NCBI GenBank assembly: GCA_030685025.1
Contig: JAUXWC010000186.1
Span: 1-55,612, forward strand
DNA: 55,612 bases
Direction of reading: 5' to 3'
From: Rhodoferax sp.
GTDB lineage: Bacteria; Pseudomonadota; Gammaproteobacteria; Burkholderiales; Burkholderiaceae_C
Shown here in pieces: positions 16,607 through 23,494 of the stretch. The number at the start of each line of letters is the position of its first letter. Position 1 is the first letter of the stretch. The translations under genes and the position numbers were made by a program. A model generated the notes under the pieces. The model saw nothing but the letters and a program-made list of their open reading frames with translations. It ran no database searches and was not told the DNA's origin.

Positions 16607-17296
16607 ATGACAAGAAGAACCATCATCTACATCGACGGGTACAACCTCTACTACTCGCGTCTCAAGAACACGCCGTACAAGTGGCTCGATATCGTGGCGC
16701 TGTTTCGTGACCGGATTTTGATGCCGCAAGACCCCTCTGCGGAGGTTGTGGCGGTCAAGTATTTTACGGCCCCGGTCATGGCCAGCTACGCGCGCCATGG
16801 CGCCAAGTCCGAGCAGGCCCAAACGCAGTAGCTGCGTGCGCTAAAGGCCCGGTATGCATGCGTTGAGGTTGTCAACGGTTTCCATATCTTCGAACCGACC
16901 AAGCTGCCCCTGTTTGTCAAGGATGAGCCACCCAGCAAAGATAAGCTGGCCTCGGTCTGGATGATTGAGGAAAAACAAACCGATGAAAATTTGTCCTTGC
17001 AGGTCTACCGCGACGCCATCAAGCGGCACTGTGATCAAGTCGTGATTTGTTCCAATGACAGCGACGTGGAGCCGGTGTTGAATTTGCTCGCCCAGGACGC
17101 CCCAGAGGTCACAGTGGGCCTGATCTTGCCGCTGCGAGAACCGGGTGAGCAGGCACAGCGATTTTCGAACAAGCGCCTGATCGGAAAAGCTCACTGGGTG
17201 CGGCATTACATTCGGGACGATGAGTTGGCCGTTTCCCAGCTACCCCAAAACGTGCCCACCAAGAAGAAGCCCGCAAGCAAGCCGACGCACTGGTAA
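16607..17296 (+). pseudogene. NYN-domain nuclease-like gene interrupted by an amber codon
   Basis: The first part, MTRRTIIYIDGYNLYYSRLK, is the classic NYN/PIN-like start with the first catalytic Asp. It stops at TAG 16829-16831. The same frame continues without another stop to 17296 with FVKDEPPSKDKLA, EEKQTDENLSLQVYRDA, the acidic pair segment VVICSNDSDVEPVLNLL, and the C-terminus KKKPASKPTHW. The full protein would be 229 residues, normal for the family. The TAG stands where a Tyr codon fits (QTxLRALKARY), so a single base change explains the break. Untested alternatives are readthrough or a sequencing error. Confidence 0.8.
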
Positions 17297-17347
17297 GGAT
17301 GTGGCGACGGCGTGGCACACTGGCCGTCGACTGATCGCCGGGTGCTG

Positions 17348-17367
17348 GCCCGTGGCGTACCACGGGC
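17348..17367 (+). terminator. GC-rich hairpin after the NYN gene
   Basis: The arms GCCCGTGG and CCACGGGC around a CGTA loop form a perfect 8-bp stem 52 bases after the NYN stop. There is no following T tract, so the terminator call is weak. Confidence 0.35.
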
Positions 17368-17439
17368 TCCACAAGCCAGCGAGTCAGGTTTCATGCGGTC
17401 GCTGGCATGATTTCAGCCCACAGCCCGCCATAATTGGGC

Positions 17440-18147
17440 ATGCCCGAACTCTGCGCCATGGTTGCGGTGGACTTCAGCGCTCGCGTCCGTTGTGAGCAGC
17501 CCGGCTGCGGCCACGCGGTGTACCGCCGCATCCACGTGGTGCGCGATGAGGGCAAGCTGCTGGTTATGGGCTCGACCTGCTTTGCCAAGCGCTACGGCTC
17601 GAACGACGCCCTGGGGCCAGCCCGCCACGGCGGCGGCAGCAGCGACAGCGGGCGCCAGCTCACCGAAGCCGAGCGGCAACTGCTGGTCAGCAACACCGCC
17701 GCACTCTTGAGCCAATTTGAACAGGAGCGTGCGCCAGCGCCGCAGCCCGTCCAACCCGCCGGCGTCATCACAAACCGTAGCGAAGCAACCCCGCGCAAGC
17801 AAACACAACCCGCAATCCAGCCGACTCCGCATGAGCCCAAGCCATCGCCCTGGAGCTGGATGAAGCCCCTGACTTCGATGACCTACTTTGATCTTCGTGA
17901 CGGTACCGGGTGGATGCGTGTTCAACACCGTGACGGCGATCAGATGCTGGTACCGTGGCCCGTGTTCGACGGTTGGGATGAGGCGCTGCCAGCCCATGTG
18001 GGCACCCCCCATCCCACCATCGAAGCGCTGGTGCTCAACGATCTGGTCGGCGCCGTTGCCTATTTGCGTGCGCACGGCGAGTGGGAAAAGATGAGTGGTC
18101 TGTGGCGCGAGATTCTTGGCGAGATCGCCCGGCGACGAAGTGCGTAG
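17440..18147 (+). CDS. protein of unknown function with a Cys-containing N-terminal module
   Basis: A 235-residue protein. The first 50 residues contain VRCEQPGCGHAVYRRIHVV and KLLVMGSTCFAKRYG, a C-x4-C ... C layout that could bind zinc. The middle (residues 60-130) is low-complexity, rich in Pro, Gln and Ala. The C-terminal 90 residues (WSWMKPLTSMTYFDLRDGTG onward) form a separate domain with Trp-rich segments. There is no signal peptide. It is just left of the first attC-like hairpin and might be the first cassette or simply the chromosomal flank. I do not recognise a family. Confidence 0.7.
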   Translation: MPELCAMVAVDFSARVRCEQPGCGHAVYRRIHVVRDEGKLLVMGSTCFAKRYGSNDALGPARHGGGSSDSGRQLTEAERQLLVSNTAALLSQFEQERAPAPQPVQPAGVITNRSEATPRKQTQPAIQPTPHEPKPSPWSWMKPLTSMTYFDLRDGTGWMRVQHRDGDQMLVPWPVFDGWDEALPAHVGTPHPTIEALVLNDLVGAVAYLRAHGEWEKMSGLWREILGEIARRRSA

Positions 18148-18159
18148 GCCGTCGCCGGG

Positions 18160-18221
18160 CCGTTGCCGACCGCGCAACGCGGGTGAAGCTCCGGCGTTGC
18201 AGGCGGAGCGCATAGTTGGAT
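18160..18221 (+). other. attC-like site 1 (weak)
   Basis: The arms GCAACGC (18174-18180) and GCGTTGC (18194-18200) continue outward with partial pairing. They end in GTTGGAT at 18215, a perfect match to the GTTRRRY cassette boundary. The left boundary core (RYYYAAC) is not recognisable, so this is the least certain of the five. Confidence 0.4.
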
Positions 18222-18268
18222 CGCTGGCCGTAAGGTCGGCATCATGTTCGACGACATGAAATCCGCAC

Positions 18269-18297
18269 TTGCGTTGAGTTAGCGTTTTTGCTAACAT
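18269..18297 (+). promoter_or_regulatory. promoter and operator of the cassette TA pair
   Basis: TTGCGT (18269-18274), 17 bases, then TAACAT (18292-18297). The palindrome GTTAGC-N6-GCTAAC (18278-18295) lies between and over the -10, a likely site for the Xre antitoxin. The predicted transcription start is at or next to the toxin ATG at 18303. Confidence 0.55.
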
Positions 18298-18302
18298 GTT
18301 AC

Positions 18303-18629
18303 ATGGCGTTTGAAATCCACTACTTCCATGAGCGCGTTTGCGCAGAAGTGCGGTCATGGCCGGTTGACGTCCTGGCCGACTGTGTGCGATTGGTAGAACT
18401 TCTCACGGAGCACGGGCCAAGCCTTCGCTTGCCACATTCACGCGCCTTTGGCGACGGTTTGTTAGAACTGCGTCCGCGTGGCCGAACGGGAACTGGTCGG
18501 GCGTTTTATTGTTTTTTGCAGGGAAAGAGAGTGGTCGTTCTGCATGCGTTTATAAAGAAGTCGCAGCAGACTCCCGACAACGATTTGAAGATGGCGCGAA
18601 AGCGCCTGAAGGAGGTGATGCATGGCTGA
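18303..18629 (+). CDS. RelE/HigB-like toxin (Gp49-type)
   Basis: A 108-residue protein beginning FEIHYFHERVCAEVRSWPVD, with LLELRPRGRTGTGRAFYCFL and VVVLHAFIKKSQQTPDNDLK. These are the signatures of phage-derived Gp49-like/HigB toxins of the RelE superfamily, which cut mRNA at ribosomes. It overlaps the antitoxin gene by 8 bases. The whole pair lies between two attC-like sites with its own promoter, as TA cassettes usually do. The ATG at 18303 fits the family start. Confidence 0.85.
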   Translation: MAFEIHYFHERVCAEVRSWPVDVLADCVRLVELLTEHGPSLRLPHSRAFGDGLLELRPRGRTGTGRAFYCFLQGKRVVVLHAFIKKSQQTPDNDLKMARKRLKEVMHG

Positions 18630-18939
18630 CTTGAAGTACAAACCAGTTCCTCACAATCACACTGATTTCTTGGCGACCGCGAGGCAACGCCCAGGGTTCA
18701 ATGATGCGTACGACAGCCTTGAGCTCGAATACACCGTTGCAAGTCAAATGCTCAGGGCACGTGCGAAAGCTGGTCTGACGCAAGATGCAGTTGCAGAGCG
18801 CATGGGTACAACAAAGAGTGCGATCTCGCGCTTGGAGGGTGCCGGTCGACACGCGCCATCGTTGGCTACGTTGAAAAAGTACGCCGTGGCGGTTGGCTGT
18901 GATCTGCAGGTAAAGCTTGTACCGCGCAAAGCAGCATGA
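18622..18939 (+). CDS. Xre-family antitoxin
   Basis: A 105-residue protein with an N-terminal toxin-binding region (FLATARQRPGFNDAYDSLEL) and a C-terminal Cro/C1 helix-turn-helix: RAKAGLTQDAVAERMGTTKS then AISRLEGAGRHAPSLATLKK. Toxin first and antitoxin second with an 8-base overlap is the usual order for this group. It probably represses through the GTTAGC/GCTAAC palindrome. Its stop TGA overlaps the left end of the next attC-like hairpin. Confidence 0.87.
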   Translation: MADLKYKPVPHNHTDFLATARQRPGFNDAYDSLELEYTVASQMLRARAKAGLTQDAVAERMGTTKSAISRLEGAGRHAPSLATLKKYAVAVGCDLQVKLVPRKAA

Positions 18940-18940
18940 C

Positions 18941-18997
18941 GTCGAACTGGTCGTTCCATTGGATGGCTACGCCACCCGCTGAATTTCAACGTTTGGC
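18941..18997 (+). other. attC-like site 2
   Basis: This 57-bp imperfect palindrome has left core GTCGAAC (18941-18947) and right core GTTTGGC (18991-18997). Inner pairing is CGTT/AACG, ATT/AAT and GGC/GCC around a short loop. Its size matches the lower end for attC sites. The acetyltransferase start follows 8 bases later. Confidence 0.55.
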
Positions 18998-19005
18998 GCC
19001 GAAAG

Positions 19006-19575
19006 GTGACTCCTGTGCAACTCGTTCGCCCTGAACCCGAACACTTGAGCAGCTACGTGGCCGCGCTGGAGCGTGGCTGGTCCTCAGACAACGTGCGCGG
19101 CCTTGTCGCAGCCCAAGAAGAACTCGCCGCGATCGCCAACGATTCACCCGCATTCCTGGCAGCTATGGAGGACCGAGAGGCTAAGGGCAGCCCCGTCACG
19201 CTACCGGATGGGTCTACCGTTGCAAGACTTCCAGGGTTTCGTCGCTGGCTATGGGACGGCGAGTTTTGCGGTTCCATTGGCATGCGGTGGCAACATGGGA
19301 CGGCGGCGCTTCCGCCGCACTGCCTTGGCCACATCGGATACGCCGTCGTCCCTTGGAAGCAGCGCAACGGCTATGCAACTGCGGCCCTGCGTGCCCTACT
19401 CCCAGAAGCAAAGTCCATCGGTCTGCCCTACGTCGAGTTGACCACGGATCCCGAGAACATTGCCTCGCAACGAGTCATAGAGGCCAACGGTGGCAAACTC
19501 ATCGAAAGATTCGTCAAACCACCTCAGTTTGGGAGCAAGTCTGGCCTACGCTACCGTATCCACATCGGCGCCTGA
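19006..19575 (+). CDS. GNAT-family N-acetyltransferase
   Basis: A 189-residue protein with a GTG start at 19006 (a second GTG lies at 19015). The acetyl-CoA signature is GHIGYAVVPWKQRNGYATAA, followed by LPEAKSIGLPYVELTTDPEN and ASQRVIEANGGKLIERF, which are motifs A and B of the GNAT fold. The substrate is unknown. Proteins of this subgroup often occur as integron cassettes. The start lies 14 bases from the predicted recombination point of the hairpin upstream, so it probably depends on outside transcription. Confidence 0.85.
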   Translation: MTPVQLVRPEPEHLSSYVAALERGWSSDNVRGLVAAQEELAAIANDSPAFLAAMEDREAKGSPVTLPDGSTVARLPGFRRWLWDGEFCGSIGMRWQHGTAALPPHCLGHIGYAVVPWKQRNGYATAALRALLPEAKSIGLPYVELTTDPENIASQRVIEANGGKLIERFVKPPQFGSKSGLRYRIHIGA

Positions 19576-19620
19576 TCGGATAGGCGTGACGAACACGACC
19601 ACCCAGCGCCGCATCTCGGA

Positions 19621-20190
19621 ATGAAGCCACAGAACTTCGCTCAGACCAACCGTCTCACGCTTCGCCAGTGGGAGGACACTGATCGCGCCCCATTCGCAAG
19701 CCTGTGCGCCGATCCCGAGGTCATGAAGTTTTTCATCTCCTCAGTCCTCGATCAAGAGACGGCGTGCAAGAGGATCAACAAATGGAGCGGTCTCATTGCT
19801 GAACGCGGGTGGGGCTTCTGGGCTGTGGAACTGACCGAGAACCGCCAGTTCCCTGGCTTTGCTGGGCTACAGGCGCTCGACGACAGCCATCCGTTGGGTC
19901 CATGTGTCGAGATTGGCTGGCGACTTGCCCGCAAGCACTGGGGTCGAGGTTACGCCACCGAAGCGGCGACGCAAGTTCTTCGTTTCGCATTCGGCGCACT
20001 CGTACTTCCCGAGGTCATCGCCACCACGGCTGTCGGCAATCTCCGGTCAAGCGCGGTCATGGAGAGAATCGGCATGCGCGGTCCTGAGTCGGTCTTGCGG
20101 TTCCTGGATGTGCCGAAGGAGAGTCCTCTTGGAGATCATGTCTTGTATCGCGTCACCAGTGAAGAGTGGCGAGCGCGCGGTGACGCCTAA
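19621..20190 (+). CDS. GNAT-family N-acetyltransferase, RimJ/RimL-like
   Basis: A 189-residue protein. RLTLRQWEDTDRAPFASLCA at the N-terminus, EIGWRLARKHWGRGYATEAA for acetyl-CoA binding, and ATTAVGNLRSSAVMERIGMR are the three blocks of RimJ/RimL-type GNAT enzymes. These acetylate N-termini or small amines; the target here is unknown. Only 45 bases separate it from the previous acetyltransferase and no hairpin lies between them. The two may therefore form one two-gene cassette, or an attC was lost. Its stop TAA lies inside the next attC-like site. Confidence 0.85.
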   Translation: MKPQNFAQTNRLTLRQWEDTDRAPFASLCADPEVMKFFISSVLDQETACKRINKWSGLIAERGWGFWAVELTENRQFPGFAGLQALDDSHPLGPCVEIGWRLARKHWGRGYATEAATQVLRFAFGALVLPEVIATTAVGNLRSSAVMERIGMRGPESVLRFLDVPKESPLGDHVLYRVTSEEWRARGDA

Positions 20191-20303
20191 AGCGCAGAGC
20201 CAACGGCAGGCCACCAGGCCCGGTCTGGCGGGACGCGGTACATTTTCGCCAGCCCGGGACTGGCGTCCTGCCGTCGTCGCCCGCTTAGCTCGAACGTTGA
20301 TGC
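20185..20303 (+). other. attC-like site 3 (long hairpin)
   Basis: The paired arms are ACGGCAGG (20203-20210) with CCTGCCGT (20267-20274), and inside them 20214-20230 with 20247-20263, where 15 of 17 bases pair. The left end has GCCTAAA and the right end AACGTTGATGC, close to the GTTRRRY boundary. The stop codon of the preceding gene lies in the left core, as is common for cassettes. Confidence 0.65.
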
Positions 20304-20346
20304 ATCCTGGTTCAGCTCGTACGCGCAGTTTCGTACACTATCAAGC

Positions 20347-20628
20347 ATGGCTCAAACCACGATCAGTCGCTTTCGCCATCTGATTCGCACGCTGAATTAT
20401 GTTGTTTCAACCCACGCGGCTGAGGAGCTTGAAGATGACAGCCTCACAATCCTTGATCTCGAAAACATCGTCCTCACGGGGCAAATCATTGAACGTCAAC
20501 GCGACGCCCAAACCCGCGAAGTCAAGTGCGTCGTCTCCGGCATTGCACTCGACGGTTCGGCGGCCGAAGCAGTCGTCAAACTCGGCTTCACAGGCAAGCT
20601 CGTTGTCATCACTGTCTACCTCAGTTGA
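20347..20628 (+). CDS. DUF4258 protein
   Basis: A 93-residue protein starting MAQTTISRFRHLIRTLNYVV, with STHAAEELEDDSLTILDLEN and IVLTGQIIERQRD, then EVKCVVSGIALDG. This is the DUF4258 family, a small RelE-like fold suspected to be a toxin. It is regularly followed by a YgiT-type zinc finger gene, as here, with overlapping frames. The pair forms one cassette between attC-like sites 3 and 4. Toxic activity is inferred from gene pairing only. Confidence 0.8.
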   Translation: MAQTTISRFRHLIRTLNYVVSTHAAEELEDDSLTILDLENIVLTGQIIERQRDAQTREVKCVVSGIALDGSAAEAVVKLGFTGKLVVITVYLS

Positions 20629-20869
20629 ACATCATTGCGCACACTGCGGAAGCACGTCGTTGCAGTTGAAGCACGTTACTCGCAGCTTTGGCAAAGGGGC
20701 CGCCCTGCTTGTGATTGAGGCCATTCCATTGTGGTCGTGCCCAAGCTGCGGCGAGTCCTACTTTTCGGCCCAGGCGATGCACGAAATCGAACGTATCAAG
20801 GCGCTTCGAAAGTCCGTGGCGGTCAATCGTTCGGTGGCAGTAGCGGCTTTCGAAGCGGCGGGTGCATAA
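20603..20869 (+). CDS. YgiT-type zinc finger protein (MqsA N-terminal-like), probable antitoxin
   Basis: About 88 residues with two CxxC pairs, HHCAHCGSTSL and LWSCPSCGESYF, then a helical tail (IERIKALRKSVAVNRSV). This is the MqsA/YgiT zinc-binding fold without the DNA-binding helix-turn-helix of full MqsA. The start is uncertain: the nearest in-frame candidate is TTG at 20603, which overlaps the end of the DUF4258 gene by 26 bases; an in-frame extension upstream is Ser-rich shadow. The partner position and overlap suggest an antitoxin. Confidence 0.7.
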   Translation: MSSLSTSVEHHCAHCGSTSLQLKHVTRSFGKGAALLVIEAIPLWSCPSCGESYFSAQAMHEIERIKALRKSVAVNRSVAVAAFEAAGA

Positions 20870-20947
20870 CTGGTTCGTCACGGACACGCAGCAGCAGGTT
20901 GCCGCTTCGCGGCTCATGCTGCCCGCCGGACAGCGCCGACGTTAGCT
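20864..20947 (+). other. attC-like site 4
   Basis: The left end is GCATAAC (20864-20870) and the right end GTTAGCT (20941-20947). The inner stems are GCAGCA/TGCTGC (20891-20896 with 20917-20922) and GCCGC/GCGGC (20901-20905 with 20909-20913) around a TTC loop. The stop codon of the zinc-finger gene is inside the left core. Confidence 0.65.
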
Positions 20948-20972
20948 GACAACCAGTCCCCCACGAGTCTTC

Positions 20973-22046
20973 ATGCTGAAGCTTCTGCGCGCCCTCCTCA
21001 CACCTAAACCGATTCTCGATCCTTCGCCGCCCCGAAGACCAGCGCCCGCCCCGCCGGCAGCCGTCTCGGCGCCTGGTGTAGAGGACTTCAACATAGTGGG
21101 GAATCTGATCGATGCCAATGGCCTTCCAGTTGTCGATTGGGAAGCCGCGCAACGATGGCTTGGCGCAATCGCCGGTGGTGACGCTCAGGCCGCCGCCTGG
21201 GCCGTCTGCGAACTTGCGTGGCTTGAGCACCTGAGGGTCGCTCTTGGACGGAACTACCGTCTCAGCGACCAAGGCAACATCGTTCTGCTATCGAGCCTTG
21301 AGAGCAATATCGCAGAGGCAACACTCGCGTTTGTTGGCAAGACGCTCCAACGAGTCGTCCGAGTGCTGGACGGCGTCGCTCAGGTACCCGAGTGGGGCAA
21401 GGACATACTGGTCGTCTTCGACGACGACGAAACCTACTACAGATACGTCGCCCACTACTATCCCGAGGCTGGAGAGTTCGCCGCAAGCGGCGGCATGTAC
21501 ATTCATCAGGGGTGCGGACACTTCGTGACCGTCAAGACCGATCTGCGCGCGATTGAGCCAGTCATCGCTCACGAACTGACCCATGGTTGCCTCAGCCATC
21601 TGCCAATTCCCGCATGGGTAAACGAAGGCCTTGCCGTGAACACCGAACGCCGCCTGTGTCCGCCACCTCTCGACACCTTTGGGAGTAGATCAAGCCCGCA
21701 CCAGATGCATACTCGCCATCGGAAGTTCTGGGGAACCACGGAGATCCAGGAGTTCTGGTCAGGCAAGTCGTTCCTCCGCGCAGACGAAGGCAATGAACTT
21801 TCCTACGATCTTGCACGCATCCTTATTTCTCAGTTTGCCGACAACTGGGAACAGTTCCGGCCTTTTGTGTTGGCCGCCAACGTAGAGGATGGCGGTGCAT
21901 CGGCCGCTCGCGAACACCTTGGCGTCGAGTTGGGTGAAGTTGCACGGGCATTGTTGGAGCATGAGTCGAACGCGAACTGGGCGCCAAATCCACGCCTGTG
22001 GAGCGGAACGCCCGAACGGGGCGCCTTTCACGCGAACGCCAGTTAA
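20973..22046 (+). CDS. HExxH metallopeptidase-like cassette protein
   Basis: A 357-residue protein. A proline-rich N-terminus (LDPSPPRRPAPAPPAA) is followed by a helical domain. The zinc site AIEPVIAHELTHGCLSHLPI has the third-ligand segment PAWVNEGLAVNTERR about 20 residues later, giving the gluzincin HExxH...E layout. There is no clear signal peptide. Its substrate is unknown. It lies alone between two attC-like sites, with its stop in the left core of the downstream one, so it is a single-gene cassette. Base composition is less GC-biased than that of the flanking chromosomal genes. Confidence 0.8.
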   Translation: MLKLLRALLTPKPILDPSPPRRPAPAPPAAVSAPGVEDFNIVGNLIDANGLPVVDWEAAQRWLGAIAGGDAQAAAWAVCELAWLEHLRVALGRNYRLSDQGNIVLLSSLESNIAEATLAFVGKTLQRVVRVLDGVAQVPEWGKDILVVFDDDETYYRYVAHYYPEAGEFAASGGMYIHQGCGHFVTVKTDLRAIEPVIAHELTHGCLSHLPIPAWVNEGLAVNTERRLCPPPLDTFGSRSSPHQMHTRHRKFWGTTEIQEFWSGKSFLRADEGNELSYDLARILISQFADNWEQFRPFVLAANVEDGGASAAREHLGVELGEVARALLEHESNANWAPNPRLWSGTPERGAFHANAS

Positions 22047-22111
22047 CCCCGCGGTCAAGCCGACCCGCGCCGGGTTGCGCCGTGCGCAGGCGGCTTACCT
22101 CAAACGGTACT
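22041..22111 (+). other. attC-like site 5 (closest to known attC sites)
   Basis: The left side reads TTAAC, six bases, then GTCAAGCCGAC. The right side reads GCGGCTTACCTCAAACGGTA. Both sides match the layout of the aadA cassette attC (TAAC-N6-TTCAAGCCGAC and GCGGCTTAACTCAAGCGTTA) with the same spacing. The right boundary is slightly degenerate (GGTACTC instead of GTTRRRY). Confidence 0.7.
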
Positions 22112-22141
22112 CCCCAAAGCGCTATTTCATCCTCATCACGG

Positions 22142-22345
22142 GGTATCGCCTTTGCGTTCGTGGCGGCTGGCCACTTGGTCGGCGCTACATTGGCGTGCGC
22201 GATGTCGTCCGCGTCATATTTGGCTTCAGCACCATGTGGGCACCGTTCGCCTATGTTGCGGTCGCACTCGCGCTGCCCGTAGCAGGCTGGCTGAGCCACA
22301 GGGTGGGTCTTGGTCCACCCTCGCCTATTGCGAGGTGCTACTTTG
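22142..22345 (+). pseudogene. decayed small membrane-protein gene, possible last cassette
   Basis: Two good membrane segments appear in different plus frames: GIAFAFVAAGHLVGATLACA starting at 22142, and WAPFAYVAVALALPVAGWLS starting near 22235. A single frameshift around 22210-22216 would join them into a two-helix protein. Neither frame has a convincing intact start and stop. It follows attC-like site 5 directly, so it may be a broken cassette. The calls rest on hydrophobicity only. Confidence 0.35.
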
Positions 22346-23398
22346 CGCGCCTGTGCCCGGGCCGGGCGTCGGCGCTGCGCTGGCGCGGGAGTCCAGTCGC
22401 CATTGTCCCGGACTCTGGCCGGTCCAGCGCCGAAAGGCACGGTTAAAGGCGCTGGCTTCCGAGAAGCCCAGCGCGCGCGCAATGCTGGCGAAGCTGGCCG
22501 GCGTGTGGGTGACCTGCTCGCAAGCGCGCTCGCGGCGCATGGCGTCCAGCAAAGCCCTGTAGCTGGTGCCCTTGGCCTGCAGACGGCGCGCCAGCACCCG
22601 CCCGCTCAGCCCCAGGTGACGCGCGGCGGCTGCGGCGTCGGGCAGACCCGAGCTCAGCCGTGCCAACAGCCAGGCGCGCAACTGTTCGCCCAGGTCACTG
22701 GACTGCGACAGCGCCGCCAGTTGCGCCGTGGCGTATTCGCGGTGCAGCGTGGCGAGCTGCAAGTCGGCGCTTTGCAGCGGCTGGTCCAGCGTGGCGTTGT
22801 CCAGTTGCACGCCGTTAAAGGCCTGAGCGAACTCGACCTGTGGCCCAAACACCGCCTGGTAGTCGGCCAGCGGTGCCAGGCGTGCGTGGCTGAACTGCAC
22901 CGCCACCGGCTGCACGGCACGTGTCGTGATCCAGCGGAACACACTCACTACCGCTGCCAACACGGCTTCGATCTGATGCGGGCTGAAAGCCAGGTCGCCC
23001 TGCTGCGGGTGGTAGATCAGCCAACTGTGGGTCTCGCCAGGCACCAACTGAAAACGCCCGCCGTCACTGATCAGGCGTTGAAATTTTTGCACCTCGGCCA
23101 CTGCGTCGCGCAGCGTGGCACTGGCCAGCAGGATGAAGCTGACCACGTTAAAGCTGCCCGGTCCCACCAGGCGCCCCGCCTTGAGACCAAAGCCGGTGTC
23201 GCCGGTCAGCTCGGCGGCCGCGCGCCACAGGCGGGTGATGTCGTCGACGGGTAAACGCGCGTCGGCGCGCAGCTCGGTGTGAACCCCGGCGCGCTGCAAC
23301 AGGCGTTGGCGCGGCACACCCTGGCGTTCGGCCGCCAACAGCAGGGTATTGACCCAACTCATGGAAACAGTGGCGTCTGAGGTCAAGGTCGATGGCAT
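22325..23398 (-). CDS. AraC-family transcriptional regulator
   Basis: A 357-residue protein with an N-terminal arabinose-binding-like domain of the OruR/AraC type (SWVNTLLLAAERQGVPRQRL; DDITRLWRAAAELTGDTGFG). The C-terminal double helix-turn-helix comprises DAAAAARHLGLSGRVLARRL and SFASIARALGFSEASAFNRA, ending FRRWTGQSPGQWR. The last 23 residues (from LDSRASAAPTPGPG) are a low-complexity tail that extends toward the cassette region and may be a read-on after loss of the native stop. It is divergent from the FAD dehydrogenase, TPP enzyme and thioesterase genes, which it probably controls. Confidence 0.85.
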   Translation of the reverse strand: MPSTLTSDATVSMSWVNTLLLAAERQGVPRQRLLQRAGVHTELRADARLPVDDITRLWRAAAELTGDTGFGLKAGRLVGPGSFNVVSFILLASATLRDAVAEVQKFQRLISDGGRFQLVPGETHSWLIYHPQQGDLAFSPHQIEAVLAAVVSVFRWITTRAVQPVAVQFSHARLAPLADYQAVFGPQVEFAQAFNGVQLDNATLDQPLQSADLQLATLHREYATAQLAALSQSSDLGEQLRAWLLARLSSGLPDAAAAARHLGLSGRVLARRLQAKGTSYRALLDAMRRERACEQVTHTPASFASIARALGFSEASAFNRAFRRWTGQSPGQWRLDSRASAAPTPGPGTGAQSSTSQ

Positions 23399-23494
23399 CC
23401 AGGGTCAAGGTGCTGGGCATCATAAGCCGTTAACGTCGCCCTTGGTGCACTTCGCCCTCGCCCCGACGTAGGGACTGTAAGCAGGAGACTGGTG

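Larger units (their letters stand above)
18160..22111 (+). mobile_element. attC cassette array without integrase (CALIN-like)
   Basis: Five imperfect hairpins with attC layout (18160, 18941, 20185, 20864 and 22041) separate short genes all on the plus strand. The gene types are typical of chromosomal integron cassettes: a TA pair, GNAT acetyltransferases, DUF4258/YgiT and a peptidase. Gene starts lie close after each hairpin (14, 51 and 32 bases for three of them), and the TA cassette alone carries its own promoter. The 22041 site reproduces the spacing and sequence of the well-known aadA attC at both ends. No tyrosine recombinase gene is in the window, so this is best described as a CALIN. 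Confidence 0.65.

Noticed and set aside
17297-17439. attC site before the first possible cassette gene
   Set aside because: Hairpins are present, but the boundary cores and the arm layout of attC are missing.
19576-19620. attC site between the two GNAT genes
   Set aside because: Only 45 bases with no inverted repeat or boundary cores.
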